From Begonia masoniana (Eukaryota > Streptophyta > Magnoliopsida > Cucurbitales > Begoniaceae), in the NCBI GenBank assembly GCA_022432975.1, contig CM039502.1, positions 10,577,290 to 10,641,289 on the forward strand: a DNA stretch of 64,000 bases. Direction: 5' to 3'. The translations under genes were made by a program, and so were the position numbers. Positions 47,300-59,200 of this stretch are shown piece by piece (position 1 is the first letter of the stretch; each line of letters begins with the position of its first letter). Below the pieces are notes generated by a model. The model was not told the DNA's origin. It searched no databases and worked only from the letters and a program-made list of their open reading frames with translations.

Positions 47300-48657
47300 G
47301 ATCTGGATTCAGAAAGCCCAGCTTTACCAAACGACGTGTGAATTGTGAAAGGTTGAATGCTGTTGTGGGGGGAAAGGGATGCGACGTGGGTACGTAGCAT
47401 TTTTCATGGTCAACATTCAACATAAATACTAAACTAAGATTCTGGTTTTGTCAGAGTCAATAGTGTGAACCAACAGCTTTGTCACTTGACACCAGGACTC
47501 TCTCCCTTGAGAAATAAGTTGATTAGAAGGAAATGAAGTCAATGAAACGTAAATTGTAAACTAATTAGGTTGAATTGTCATCGTGCATGGACTGAAAGAG
47601 GGCTCTTTTTTTGGAGCAGTCAAAGTCCAAAGAAAAGAGCAAACTTGTAGGATTTGTGGGGTGTAGTTTCCGTCTAGCTTAACCCACCTTCCTTTGAATT
47701 ATTCTTCTCCTTCTTTCGTCCATAAAAGCTTCAAGTTTTTTCAGGCATGGAGGCCAAACCCAGACGAGTAAACAGAGAGAGGTTTGAGGGATGATGTCGC
47801 AGGAGAGATGGCAATGTGGCCGACCAATATCCTCCACCAAATGCCATCCTTTTTGTGACATTACCCCTCTCAATCTCTTCCCTTCCATCCTCATAACTAC
47901 CCTCCTCTTGTTTCTTTCATGGAAATGTATGCTTTTTTTTTTTGGCAGGACAAGACATAAGAGAAGACGCGGTTTCACCACACGGTATCCTCAGTAGATT
48001 TATACGGTAAAGCTCAGCAAATAATAAAAGGTTCTTCTTTGTTTACCAATCATACTTCCATAACATGAAATTTCGATCATGTTAGTATAACACTGTCTGT
48101 TTAGAATTAAAATTTTGTGAAGGTTTATTCTTGAACTGATTATAGTATATTTAAAAGGCAACTCTAATCATGTATCATTAACTTCTACGTCTTTTAAAAC
48201 GATGGTCGATTGTGCAATTTCTCTTTGAATGAGTAGAATATTCATAATTAATAAAATATGGAGTAGTTTTTACGTTCACCGATGCCCCCAAAGTTGAACC
48301 TTTCTGGCCTGATGATCTGGCCAGACCTTGTCAACTGACCCCACAACATGATTAAATAGGGAATAGTACAGAGTCAAAAAACATCCAATGATGGTTGATT
48401 GCGTCACCCATCTGAGATAAGTATGAGGTAGGAGAAGAAAATGACAAATCTGAGAACCCATTGAAGGCCTTTGTTTATTGTTTAGGAGGTACTGTCCTTG
48501 CATAGTTGCTTCACTTCAAAAACTACACCTACACAAGCTCAGATTTTTAAATCACAAACAGCCTTTCCTAGATCGACCCAAACCCAAACAAAAAAAAAAA
48601 AAAAAAAAAAGCATAAACGATGAATGCGGAGTTAGATCTCACCTGTATATAAGGATA
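47300..48657. other. Intergenic DNA, no gene recognised
   Basis: Open frames at 47679-47997 on both strands show no domain. A-tract at about 48590-48611. Confidence 0.45.
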
Positions 48658-48795
48658 ATGGGTTCACCGCGTTCCAGGTACTACTCCAAGAAAAGGTTCT
48701 CCGGGAGCGAACAAGATGACGAGCAGAGAGAGAGAGATGTAAGGCGGCTTCTGTCGCAGGAGAGACAGCGCCTAATGCTAAAATTGGCAGCATAG
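48658..48795 (+). CDS. Possible small basic protein (45 residues)
   Basis: ATG 48658 opens a frame rich in Arg, Ser, Glu and Gln (MGSPRSRYYSKKRFSG at its start), ending in TAG at 48793-48795. It is predicted to be helical and charged. There is no family match that I know. TATATAA lies only about 15 bp upstream, too close to drive it. It may be an accident of composition. Confidence 0.25.
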   Translation: MGSPRSRYYSKKRFSGSEQDDEQRERDVRRLLSQERQRLMLKLAA

Positions 48796-49306
48796 TCTCC
48801 GTCTCTCCTGGGCCGAAGCCACAAAGCGTCTCTTCCCAGGACTCATCTCTGTCCTCCTTGTTTCTTCTGCAATCAATGTAAAGACTATAACTCGCACCCA
48901 CTTTCTGCTCCTTTTTTGAAGAATTTTTCAGCATTTTAATTTGGATCTGCATTCTTCAATTAACTGTTCACTATTCTTGCACCTATAGTTTTGCAACAGA
49001 CAGGTCTAAGATTGCACTTTCAAAGAACAATCTTACCCACAAAGAGTCTAGTTACATTAGTTACAAAAAATTCTCTACTTAAAAAGGATCGCGTAACACA
49101 ATCAGGTGAGTTTTATATATGTAACACTTGTCATGATTGTCTTCACCAACAAGCAGAGCTCTTTAATGTTGCGTTCTTCCTCCAACTAAACAACATTGTT
49201 ACCTGGAAGTGGAAGCTGTACTTTGCTGCAATATCTTCCCTCTTAGAAACTTGATTCTTTTTTTCTTCAATCTTTGATTCGTCCCATAACATCTTTGAGG
49301 TCGGTT

Positions 49307-51926
49307 TTATTTGCATTGTCTTGGTCGGAATTTTTCGACTGATAGGAGAGAGCTGACAAGAGTTTCCAGTCTCTTAGCTCCAGGACTAGGCCTGAGAACT
49401 GTGATATCACCACTAACAGAACACGGGTCAGTCCCGTTTTCGCGGCTTCCTATGCACCAACCCCCGGGAACAAGCCTGTCATTGCCACGGAACAAGAGAT
49501 CCGAGTCAATTTTGTCAAGCACTGGATCATCTCGAGGGAACTTACGAGCAAATGGGGCGTTGCTTTTGATCATGCTTTCCATGTCTCCAACGTTGAGCAA
49601 GTGAGGATGTTGCTTGGGAGGGTTATCCCATGATATGAAGTGAAGATCACTGTTGACTGTGGTGTTTCTAAACTCTTGGGCGTTGCAGATGACAGTGTGG
49701 AAATAACCTTCTGGCGAGGATATGAAGTTAGCGTAATACATTAGGACGGTTCGAGGAAGGTTGTCCCATCCCCAAATGCAATAATCGATAAAAGGCCGAG
49801 AAAGTGCCATCCAAGCGGAACCTGCGAGAAGGAAAGGAGTTAAAGTTTTATTCAAACACTTGATTTCCATGAAGTCGTCTATACAGATAGATATACGCCA
49901 CCCAGCAAATAAAAATACTTGTTACCAAATATTAGAGTAAGTAATCATTTGGTTCCACCACTCGACAAACAATGAAACCTATTACCAAATATTAGAGGTG
50001 CCAATCATTTTTGTTCAAATTCTAATAAGAAAAAATAGCTTCATTTCATTTTTGCTCCTTCGAAGATTTTACCTGATTTTTCTTAAGGTGATGGATAAAG
50101 TTTCCAGCAATAGGAATCCATATAAACTGACTCCAAGATAGTATATGTACATCAAAGTTGGAAAGCATTAGCAATGGAAACCAAGAAAACTAAATCTGAC
50201 ATTCATACATGTGAAATTCTTCTCCAGCTAAACTTTTTCAACTAATTATATCACAGTCATACTATACTAGCATATTGAATTTTTCACAACTGAATCACAA
50301 TCAACTGCGGGACTTTGAAATGACTTTCAATGTTTAGATGTTGCTATGCGTTATAGATGCGACACTTCCAATGTCTAATTCAAATGTGCTAGGAACTCTT
50401 CATACTCTACATGGTACTCCTTAAGTGTCAAATCAGTATTTTTCGCAGCACAAATTCAAGTAGCAAATGTTGTTCCATAAGCAATAAAAGGAGATCATAC
50501 GGTAGAATGTAACACATTCAATTTATGTTTAAAAACGGTTATTTTTCTTGTTACACAAGAAAATCCAGACAATTTGATGTCATTTTGATGGACACTTGGC
50601 TAAATTGACACAACAACCTCGCAGCTCTGCAAATGACCACAATGGTAATCCAATTAATTCATAGATAATTCCCTCCCACTGAATAGAAACTAAACCAGAA
50701 TGATTATTACTAATTTTTGTTCATAAGAAGAATGATTATTACTAACAACGCGCCAAGTTTTTCTCGAATAAAAAAATTGAAGTATAAAGCAGGAAAAATG
50801 GCAATTTGAGGCACTACGCCAACAGCTTATGACTAATTAATCTGAAAGAAGATGCATTAACAGGACGGTTTAATGGACTCGGCTTAATCTCTTCTGTTGA
50901 GCGTTTTTTATCTTTCAGAAAGCAGAAATAGAACTTCATTTCAGAGCGGAGATTAGACCTGTGAAAAGTTTGAAGGCTGTTGGCACACTTCTGCGCTGTG
51001 TAACATGAAAAACATCAGCTTTCTTCAGTCAGATATAAACCCGGATCAACAATGATAGGTTTGGCTCTCTGAGACCTGTCGAGAGAATTCAGAATAGCAG
51101 TGATAAATGTAGCTTCCTAAGAAGAAAGAGAATCAAAGTTGCATTGAAAAATAATTCAGTAATGAAACGATCCATACTCTTTCCACCCGATGTCACTTGT
51201 ATGATCAATGAAATTAAGATCACGAGGCAGGTACGAAAAGGTGTGCAACAGATCTAATCAACGAAAATCCACAAACAGTTGAGTAAAAAATTTACAAATT
51301 AATCGAGAGAAACCATCAAAATTCGAAAAAGATTTAAAATTTCTACCATCCTGAGTAACGAGAGGGTAATCAGACGCACTGAGATTGATAAACCAATCCC
51401 AATCGCCGCCTTCTCTCAGTAAAATTGCCGCCGCATGGAGCGTATTGGCGACCATAGTTGGTCCTCTATACGTAACGAGATTGGCCTTCGTGATCATTCT
51501 CACGTTCCCAAATTTCGCAAAAACAGGGTGGTTCTGGACGTATTTCTGTAGATCCAATCGCTCTTCCTCTCCAGATTCGAGGTCTAAATGCACGACGTAA
51601 CGATTATTTGGATGGTACAGAGCTTGGAGAGTGCGTTTGAGCATGTTTTCATCGCCGACAGATCCTGAAATGAGATAGGCAAGGCGAGGCGGCGGGGGAA
51701 GGGATGAAATCGGGATTGGACGCAATTTGGATTCAATGAAAACGGAGCTTGAAGTCGCCATTGACCGGTAAAACGGAAGAAGAGGTGGTCCATTGTTCGT
51801 GGAAAGCGTAGTAAGAAAGAAAAGTGAAATCAAGACTATGGAGGTCATAGCTACGGGGATCATCCATTTTCGCTCCTTGCTTTGTGAATGCCTCAGGTGC
51901 ATATAATAGCTTCTCAACTTCTTCAT
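49307..51926 (-). CDS. GLCAT14A: GT14 beta-glucuronosyltransferase (GlcAT14A-like), one-base frameshift
   Basis: Plant GT14 enzymes of this clade are Golgi type II membrane proteins that add glucuronic acid to arabinogalactan-protein side chains. Four exons: 51926-51347, 51253-51178, 51075-50959, 49821-49307, all with GT-AG sites. The start at 51926 (MKKLRSYY) fits the family; the frame is open from 51983. A membrane anchor lies at about residues 24-40, and the core-2/I-branching domain begins near residue 75 (PRLAYLISGS). The DWDWFINLSASDYPLVTQDG block crosses the exon 1/2 junction. In exon 3 the frame meets TGA after LYLTEES. One surplus base at about 51021-51029 explains it, because without it the exons sum to 1,287 nt (428 residues). 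It is either a recent pseudogene or an assembly error. Confidence 0.85.
49822..50958 (-). other. Intron 3 of the GT14 gene (1.1 kb)
   Basis: The last intron is much longer than the others and AT-rich. It is bounded by CACAG|GTCTAA and CTCGCAG|GTTCC. No inserted element is recognised. Confidence 0.8.
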
Positions 51927-52029
51927 CTCTGGTTCAAAAATTCTCTGTACCTCAATCTCTATTACTCGAAACTTCATAAACAAGAGTCAAAGGCCATGAG
52001 AAAAAGCTCGCTAAAAACACGAATCCTAT

Positions 52030-52857
52030 GATCGGTCTTCGATCTTGGCTGAAATTGAGCAAAAGAGAGGGAAACTGAAGGCAAAAGAACGAAACTCGAG
52101 AGACCTCGCAAATGAAAATAACGGGTTACAGAGAGTGACAGTTTCCCACTAATGCCGCCCTCGCTCTCTCTCTCTCGATCGACCCTCCCCGATCTTCCGA
52201 TACGAGTTGGGTGGGAGCACGATGACGTTTCAACCTCGCTGGGAAAAAACTAGTATATCAATTAAAAGTATTTATTAGGTTTAGATCACAGCTTGTATGA
52301 TCAGATCAGACGGCTGGAAATTAAGATTAAGAGTAAATATGAATTGTATTAGATTATATTGGGAGTGGTAAATATGGAACAAAAAAGTGTTCCTTGAAGC
52401 AGGGGATTTGGATTTATCTAATCATACGGTCGAAAATTAAAAGACTGGTTTGATCAACTTGGACTGTACTCTGTAGTAATAAATCACAATTACTAAACGT
52501 GATTTATTTAATGGTACTCCTCCGAACCAAGGAGACTTAGTTGTTATTCAGGGCATTAAAGGGATAGCCAATTATCCAACATCTACATAATTAGGTTGGG
52601 CAATGCATTAATTGGGTGGATGAGATTGCATATGAATTGGACATACAGTCCGGCTTAACTTAAACTAAACCATTTGATTTTCAATCAACGGTACAGAATA
52701 ACCTGTTTCTCAAGCAAGAAATCTGTCATAACTTGCGAGAGGGAGGTGACCACTGACCATCGACCATGGCCGCTAACCAACCAGACCATTTGTATTGATT
52801 ACCTAATCAACAAGAAGAAATCATATTTACAGAGATTTGTCAAACTTACTGTACATA
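52030..52857. other. Intergenic region between GT14 and PPR genes
   Basis: It holds the GT14 promoter and the PPR 3' flank. A CT-rich run lies at about 52158-52176. No further gene is seen. Confidence 0.5.
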
Positions 52858-54906
52858 TCATGATCTCAAAAGGGCACTTTCCTTCATCCGGGCCATGATT
52901 CTGGCCGCGTCGTTGAGTCGATTTGCTCGTTCGTAAATGCTAGCCACAACCAAATGCAATTCCTTCTTGTTTATGTTCTGATCAAGGCTCAGTTTTTCGA
53001 AAAGCAACTCGGCTGCCTGAAAATCCTTTCTGGCTCCATACAGACTGAGCATTTGGAAATGAACTTCATCCAAGAACATACAGCCCTCTTCCTGCATTTC
53101 CCTATAGACCGCATCGGCCCTTTCGAAATCCCTTAGCTTACCATAAGCATTCAACACCAGAGCGATGACATTCGAAGTCGGAAAATGGCCGGCCCTTCTC
53201 ATCTTCTCGAACACCTCCACTACGTTTTTGTGCTTCTTGTTTCTCGAAAATAGATTAATCATGCAGCCATAAACTGATATGTCGTTAATTTCTCCGTTGT
53301 CAGATGCTTGCCGGAAAACCCACGTGGCTTCTTCGATTCGACCCGCTTTAGCGAGGATCGTAATGGCCACATCCCTCGGGATGTTGTCCGGCTGTTTTAA
53401 TTCGTGGAGTAATCGCTTGGAGTGAGCAACTAGGCCAGCTCTTTCATAAGCTACAATCATAGTTTGGTATAAAACTTGATCTATTTCAACCCCTGAGCTT
53501 CTCAGCTTTTGGAACAGCATGGCTGCTCGATCCAATTTCCCGGCTTTTCCCCATATCGATATAATTGTCGAGTAAGTAATTGCATTTGGTTCAATTCCTC
53601 TCTGCTGCATCTCCTGCACGAGATTAGTAGCTTTTTCATGTTCGAGAGATTTTCCATATACCTTTATCATCGTATTATAGGTCACAACGTTCTGTTCGAT
53701 ATCCTTTCGCTGCATCAACCTGAAAAGATGAATGGCTTCACCGAAAAGCTCAGTTTCGCCATAAACTCTCAAAAGGGTATTGTAGCTCACAACGTTTGGT
53801 TCAATCCCCATCTTCCTCATGCTCCAAAACAGCCTGTCGGCTTCCTTGGCCATGTCTAGCTGCCCATAAACATCAATCATAATGTTGCAGGTAGTAAGGT
53901 CAAGAAGGCATTTCACCTCTTTCATTTCAGAGAATATAGATAGCGCCTCGACGAATTTCTGATTTTCGACAAACATAGTCAGCAGCGTCGAGTAGCTGAT
54001 TGTGTCCGGAACTATGCCCACTTCCCTCATCTCTTTCAGCAAGATTCTGGCCTCGCGGAAAAGTTTCGCCTTGCCGAAGACATTGATCATCGAGTTATAT
54101 GCCACCAAGTCAGGTGTAATTCCAGACGTTTTCAATTTCGAAAAGATGGAAATTGCCTTGGAGTAATCGCATAACTTACGGGAAAGTTCGATCAAATTAC
54201 TATACAAAACGAGGTCACCAGTTACGCGGTCTTGCTCCATTTTTTGCAGCCACGAAAGTGCAGAATCAAACATACCCTCCTTTCCAAAATGAGTTATGAG
54301 CGTTGAATAAGTGAATCTATCAGGGGAAAGAGCTTTTTGGAGCATTTCTTCAAACAGGCCATGTGCAAGCTTCCACTGTTTGGCACGAAGTACATTGCGT
54401 AAAACAACGTTGTACGCGTATACAGACGGAGTGTAGAGAGCTTCTTCGTTAATCCAATCGAGAAGCGCGACCGAGCGTTGCCAATCAGGCTCGCGAGAAA
54501 GAAGAGAAACCATAAACCGCATCGAAAGCTGCCGTCCTTTGTAAGAAGAAAGCAACGAAAAGAGCTCCTGCTCATTCTGCGTCTGCGCCATCGAAGCCAA
54601 GAGCTCGTCCATGTCGACGCTGTGGTCTAAATGCGCAGGCTCTTGCTGTTTTCTTGGGCTTCGTCTAGCAGACAGTGGAAGGTGCGTCTTGTGAGGCGAC
54701 GTTTTCCTCCAAACATCTTTAGTTTTCGGGGTTGATGAGACCGCATGGAGTCGGAATTGGGTTCCGGGGCTTCGTCTGCTCCTCCGGAGTGGTAATGATC
54801 TGTAAATGTAGGGTTTAACGAGCGAGAAAAATGGGGAGGAAAGGGAAGAAGATGGAACAGAATCTAATTGCAAAGACGCAGCAGCAGATAGGGAAGACGC
54901 AGACAT
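52858..54906 (-). CDS. P-class pentatricopeptide repeat protein, chloroplast type (At5g39980-like)
   Basis: An intronless 682-residue protein. The N-terminus (about 1-55) is rich in Ser and Arg and poor in acidic residues, like a chloroplast transit peptide. From about residue 120 to the end the sequence is almost entirely 35-residue P-type repeats with cores such as VSYNTLLRVYGE, ITYSTIISIWGK and VAYNSMINVFGK. No E or DYW extension is present, so it is a P-class RNA-binding protein likely to act in plastid RNA splicing or stability. From memory the closest Arabidopsis protein is At5g39980, of very similar length, and the next gene upstream matches its neighbour. The frame is intact. Confidence 0.92.
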   Translation of the reverse strand: MSASSLSAAASLQLDSVPSSSLSSPFFSLVKPYIYRSLPLRRSRRSPGTQFRLHAVSSTPKTKDVWRKTSPHKTHLPLSARRSPRKQQEPAHLDHSVDMDELLASMAQTQNEQELFSLLSSYKGRQLSMRFMVSLLSREPDWQRSVALLDWINEEALYTPSVYAYNVVLRNVLRAKQWKLAHGLFEEMLQKALSPDRFTYSTLITHFGKEGMFDSALSWLQKMEQDRVTGDLVLYSNLIELSRKLCDYSKAISIFSKLKTSGITPDLVAYNSMINVFGKAKLFREARILLKEMREVGIVPDTISYSTLLTMFVENQKFVEALSIFSEMKEVKCLLDLTTCNIMIDVYGQLDMAKEADRLFWSMRKMGIEPNVVSYNTLLRVYGETELFGEAIHLFRLMQRKDIEQNVVTYNTMIKVYGKSLEHEKATNLVQEMQQRGIEPNAITYSTIISIWGKAGKLDRAAMLFQKLRSSGVEIDQVLYQTMIVAYERAGLVAHSKRLLHELKQPDNIPRDVAITILAKAGRIEEATWVFRQASDNGEINDISVYGCMINLFSRNKKHKNVVEVFEKMRRAGHFPTSNVIALVLNAYGKLRDFERADAVYREMQEEGCMFLDEVHFQMLSLYGARKDFQAAELLFEKLSLDQNINKKELHLVVASIYERANRLNDAARIMARMKESALLRS

Positions 54907-55214
54907 CGTTTAGAGGAAATGACAGATAAGCTCTGCAAGAGTACAGTAATGGTGGGTAATGGGTATGGTCGCTGAAGCCGTTCTCATCTTGCCACGCCAA
55001 TTCACAGTCCTACGATTACGACGCCATAGAATCGTCGATTAAAGCTATTTCAGCCGGTGTGAGAGGAACAAGGAAAGACGACATGTCGGAAAAGTCAAAA
55101 TTATGAAGCAGTAAATGGTCAAGTTAAACTACGATGGCTCCCAAGCCGTCGACGGGGGATCTATCCCACGTCCTGCCTCCTTCCATCCTTATCAATCTGG
55201 TCACCTCCATTGTC

Positions 55215-55722
55215 ATGGAGTTTTTCAGCCATGCTAAAGTTCTCAGCCTCCAAAGCCACCTCGGAGAGTACCTCCTCGCCGAAGAAGATCAAGAAACTGT
55301 CCGCCAGAGCCGCAACGCTTCTTCCACTCAAGTCCGGTGGAACGTCGAGCTCGTCCCCGGAAGTTATCACTCATTCAGGCAAAAAAGCTGCTACGGCAAG
55401 TACCTCACCGCCACCGATGAGCCATCTGGCCCCTCATTTCCGAATGGCCGGGAAAAAAAGTGTCGCAGACGACTCCGATTTCTCCAAAAGACAGCTCAGT
55501 CGAGTGGGAGCCGAGGAAGGACTGTGATTACGTGAAGCTGATGACGAAATGTGGAAGTTATTTGAGGCCAACGGCGGAACGCCTCCTTTGAGGAACACGG
55601 TGACCCTCGGTATTCCTCACCAGACTTCTACTCAAGATTGGGTGCTCTGGTGCGTAGATGTGGTGGATATAACTATCGACGGCGATTCTGCCCCGGATGA
55701 AATGACACCGTATTCGAGTTGA
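55215..55722 (+). pseudogene. DUF569 (fascin-like beta-trefoil) pseudogene
   Basis: The segment opening MEFFSHAKVLSLQSHLG at 55215, with YLLAEEDQETVRQSRN and RWNVELVPG, is the start of a plant DUF569 protein. After SCYGKYLTATDEP (about 55420) the homology jumps frame at least three times: MAGKK near 55445, VEWEP near 55500, then NGGTPPLRNTV near 55570. It ends ...TQDWVLWCVDVVDI and TGA at 55720-55722. DUF569 proteins usually continue with a second domain, which I do not see. The gene is divergent from the PPR gene, about 300 bp away, and they may have shared a promoter region. Confidence 0.85.
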
Positions 55723-56277
55723 GTATGAAGAAAATGGAAGCTGTCGCCGATTTGGAATATACCAGGTCTGTATTTCTACCTTCTCTCAACACAAAGCTTT
55801 TATACATCTGTGGTCTGTTTTCTCTATCTTTATTACAAGCAGGCTATGTGCCATTGACCATACAAAAATCTAACGTACCTTAATCTCTCCAATGTGTTTA
55901 TATACAACTCCCATGATGCTGTACAATTGGCAAGGCTTGTCTCCGTTATTATCTATTTTACTACAAAATTCGACAGTCTTGTATCAGAAAACTGCTTCAA
56001 AGAAGAGAATTTGGGGCTGGAAATGTCTACTTTGACACATGACGACGACTTTGTCCCAGTTTCCGGTCACCTGCGTTGTTTCAAATGGATCTTATATCAA
56101 CTTAGTAAGATTGAAGAGTAATACTGCATTTATTTGCTATTTAATTTGTATACCTGATGTTGTGACAAATTGTTAAAATAAGTCATTAATTGCATCAATC
56201 AATATTTGTCACGTCAAAAACTAAGATTAGAGAGTAAACATAGCATTATTCACGATGAAACCCGGACTATACAGTCG
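55723..56277. other. Region between the DUF569 pseudogene and the DUB-like gene
   Basis: An open stretch at 55894-56121 (plus) shows no domain. A short KKMEAVADLEYTR-like piece at 55725-55770 may be more of the DUF569 gene. Confidence 0.35.
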
Positions 56278-59200
56278 TCAACATTTTACCGTAGTTACGG
56301 TGTCCTCACAGAGAAACCATCTTTTAATTGTTTTGTTGTAGCCAAACCAAACGTAACGCCATCTAAAGCAACACACCTGCAGAGGAAAAAAGAAACATCC
56401 TCAGTGAGGTTTATATCAACAAACTCCATCTTTGCTTGGACCTGAAAGTCTCAGTGAGTTCAAGTTGCCGTACCAGTGAAACTAGGCAGTATTTTGTTTC
56501 TTTTTCCAGACCCTCGTAAACTAAGCTCATATCCATGTCAGCTGCAAGGCTGGCTAAAGTTGCAGATATATTTTCTGGGCTTTCTTCAATGGTCTGCCAA
56601 CCAAGAACTGAAAGTTTCCATATTAAAAAAACCACGCCCCTCAAACGACTCCTTTTCTCTTCCTATCAAACTAAAACTCTCCTCTCCAAATGACTCTTTA
56701 CAAACCTCGTGGAAGAATGAACATGATTCTGAAAAATTTGCCACTAACCTACAATAAAGTAGCGGGGAAGGTTTGTGATACAACGGCTCGGGTGGTGTGA
56801 CTCACCGCAGCCAAGGACATCCGGCTCACATCGCACTTTTGGCCCATCCGTGTACACAAGCTTCAAAAGTTCTGAAAATGAGCTACTCCCGTGAGAAATC
56901 TGATGGATAAAAAGAAAGACACTATAAATTTTCAATCTCCAAAAAGGGAAGAAGAAAAGCATTCATTTTATCATATCTTGCCTTCATATCCCTGAGTTTC
57001 TTTGCGTTTAGATGGTGAAAAAAGTAAGTGTAATGGGAGAATCTGGACAGAAGGTCACAGTCTCCACATCTCAGACTTTCAAATATATTCGTCACGAATA
57101 GTGTATGAACTAAACAGTCACAGCTTTTATAATCCCCTGAGCCACTTGTTTCCCTATCCTCCCGAAGGATGATCTCATTCTCATCCAAAGCTGAAGTAAC
57201 TGACAAATGAAGACAATGAAAGATTGATCCCAAAACTTCCGAAGCATCGTTCATTCGTCCCTGTAAATTTAGCATGTTTTGATCAGACCCAAATCGATAT
57301 AAGTGAAAGATACTCAGAGAAACTTCTTCGGACTTACTTTCTGGAAGAAATTACGGTCCGGACAAAAATAACTCAAAGCATATCTTAAAGGGCTTGGATC
57401 AACGACTTTTTTCGACTTCTTTTTGGCTGCCTTCCTCAGATCAGTAAATATATCAAACAGACAGCAGATGACGCATGGATCACCGGTATGACCGTGGACT
57501 GATGATATTTTCATGACCTCGTCTTGGAAGGTGCTTAGATGCCATAGGGACTGCACCACAAAAAGTCGACAAGATACTGAGAAAGTTGGGTAGGATAAGG
57601 TCTTAAATGGTTTCATACAGAATTATCATGAACATCAACCTGGATGATAACATTCAGAAAGCAATTGTACTCTCGAGCATCATTTCTGAGTCCGACTTGA
57701 TTTAATTTCTTCGTGTCGAAATCGACATCACAAGTGAGGCCACCGAACGCAATGTCATAAGGCTTGCGTTGCTTTTTAAATTCTGGGTCGGTCTCTGTCA
57801 TAGAAACAGAACTCAATTGTAAAATGGCATTGCATAATAATACAAATGACCTCTCGAGAAGCCGACTTACCTTTCTTTGCTTCGATCTGGGAGTCATTTC
57901 GATCATTGATTGGGTTGCGCAAATCAGAGGAACTGATCACATTCCTCTCAATGTTCATTTCGAAAAACTCTGATGAATCGCCCAACATTTCATAATCATT
58001 CAATCTCATGCCTGCTGCCAAAATGTCTGCAGTGTCACTGAATTCTGACATCTGAGTCTGTTTAAACTTGGAGTCTCTTCGACCATCAATTGGCATGCGC
58101 AACTCAGAGGACTTGATCATATTCCCATCAAAATTCTTTTCAGCGAAGTTTTTCTTCCTATTCTTGTTCTTCCATTGTTTGGTTTTTTTTCCTTTATTTT
58201 CTTCTCTTTTAGGAAGGCTTCTCTTCGCATCAATTGGCATGCCCAACTCATAGGAACTGATGAAATTCCCATCAAAATTCATTCTAGTGGCCTCTGGTGG
58301 ATCTCCCGACAATTCTGACCCACTCTGTGCCACAGCCAAATTGTCTGCAATAACACCATCTGCCTCCACATCAGAATCAGACATCTCAAGTTGTTTAAAC
58401 TGATTGTCAAGTTGTCTAACATCTTCCTCCTCACACTTGCCGACCTCACTCATATCCATTGGACCGGAGTCATGCAGAGGAGGACCTCGTAAGTCCATAG
58501 CAGAGTGGACGCTAAGGAGATGATGGAAAATACATTAAAAAACAGAATGTGATGGAAATGAAAGACAAAAAAATGAACGATAAGAAGACTTGCTTTTGCT
58601 TTACAGTATTCTGATGCTCCTCCATTTCAGGAAGCTCCTGCGATGCTACAAAAACTTAGTCTAAGTGACGAATAATTAAACAAATATTATTACGAGTAAT
58701 AACTATAAAAACCTTAGAGGCCTTGGCCCCACTGAAGTGTTTCTTCCACTTCTTGTTCTTCGACTTTTTGGGTCTCTTTCCTTTACTTTCTTCTCTTTTT
58801 GGGACACTTGTCTTGGCATTAATTGGCATGCCCAACTTAGAGGAACTGACCATATTCCCATCGAAATTCATTTCAGTGGCCCCTGGCGCAGTGCCTGCAA
58901 CTAAATTGTCTGCAATAACACCATCTGCCTTCTCACTGGAATCGGACATGTGAATTTGTTCAAACTGAATGTCAAGGTGGCTAACATCTTCCTGCCACTC
59001 ATCAATGGCTGATCCCAAAACAGCCTCCTCACTCATATCCATGGGATTAGAGTCAAACCCGGGAGGACCTTGGATGTCCAGAGCAGAGTGGACGCTAAAG
59101 AAGATGAGGAAAAATATATTACTATTATTGTAAATCTACAAAAACAGAATGTGATGGAGAAGACTTGCTTTTGAGTTACAGGACTCTGATGCTCCTCAAC

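Noticed and set aside
47679..47997. Overlapping frames on both strands near 47.8 kb
   Set aside because: No family match, no splice context, and similar length on both strands.
48632..48952. 106-residue minus-strand frame
   Set aside because: It overlaps a short plus-strand frame and shows no domain; no splice or promoter evidence.
53509..53859. 116-residue plus-strand frame inside the PPR gene
   Set aside because: It is an antisense shadow of the PPR repeats.
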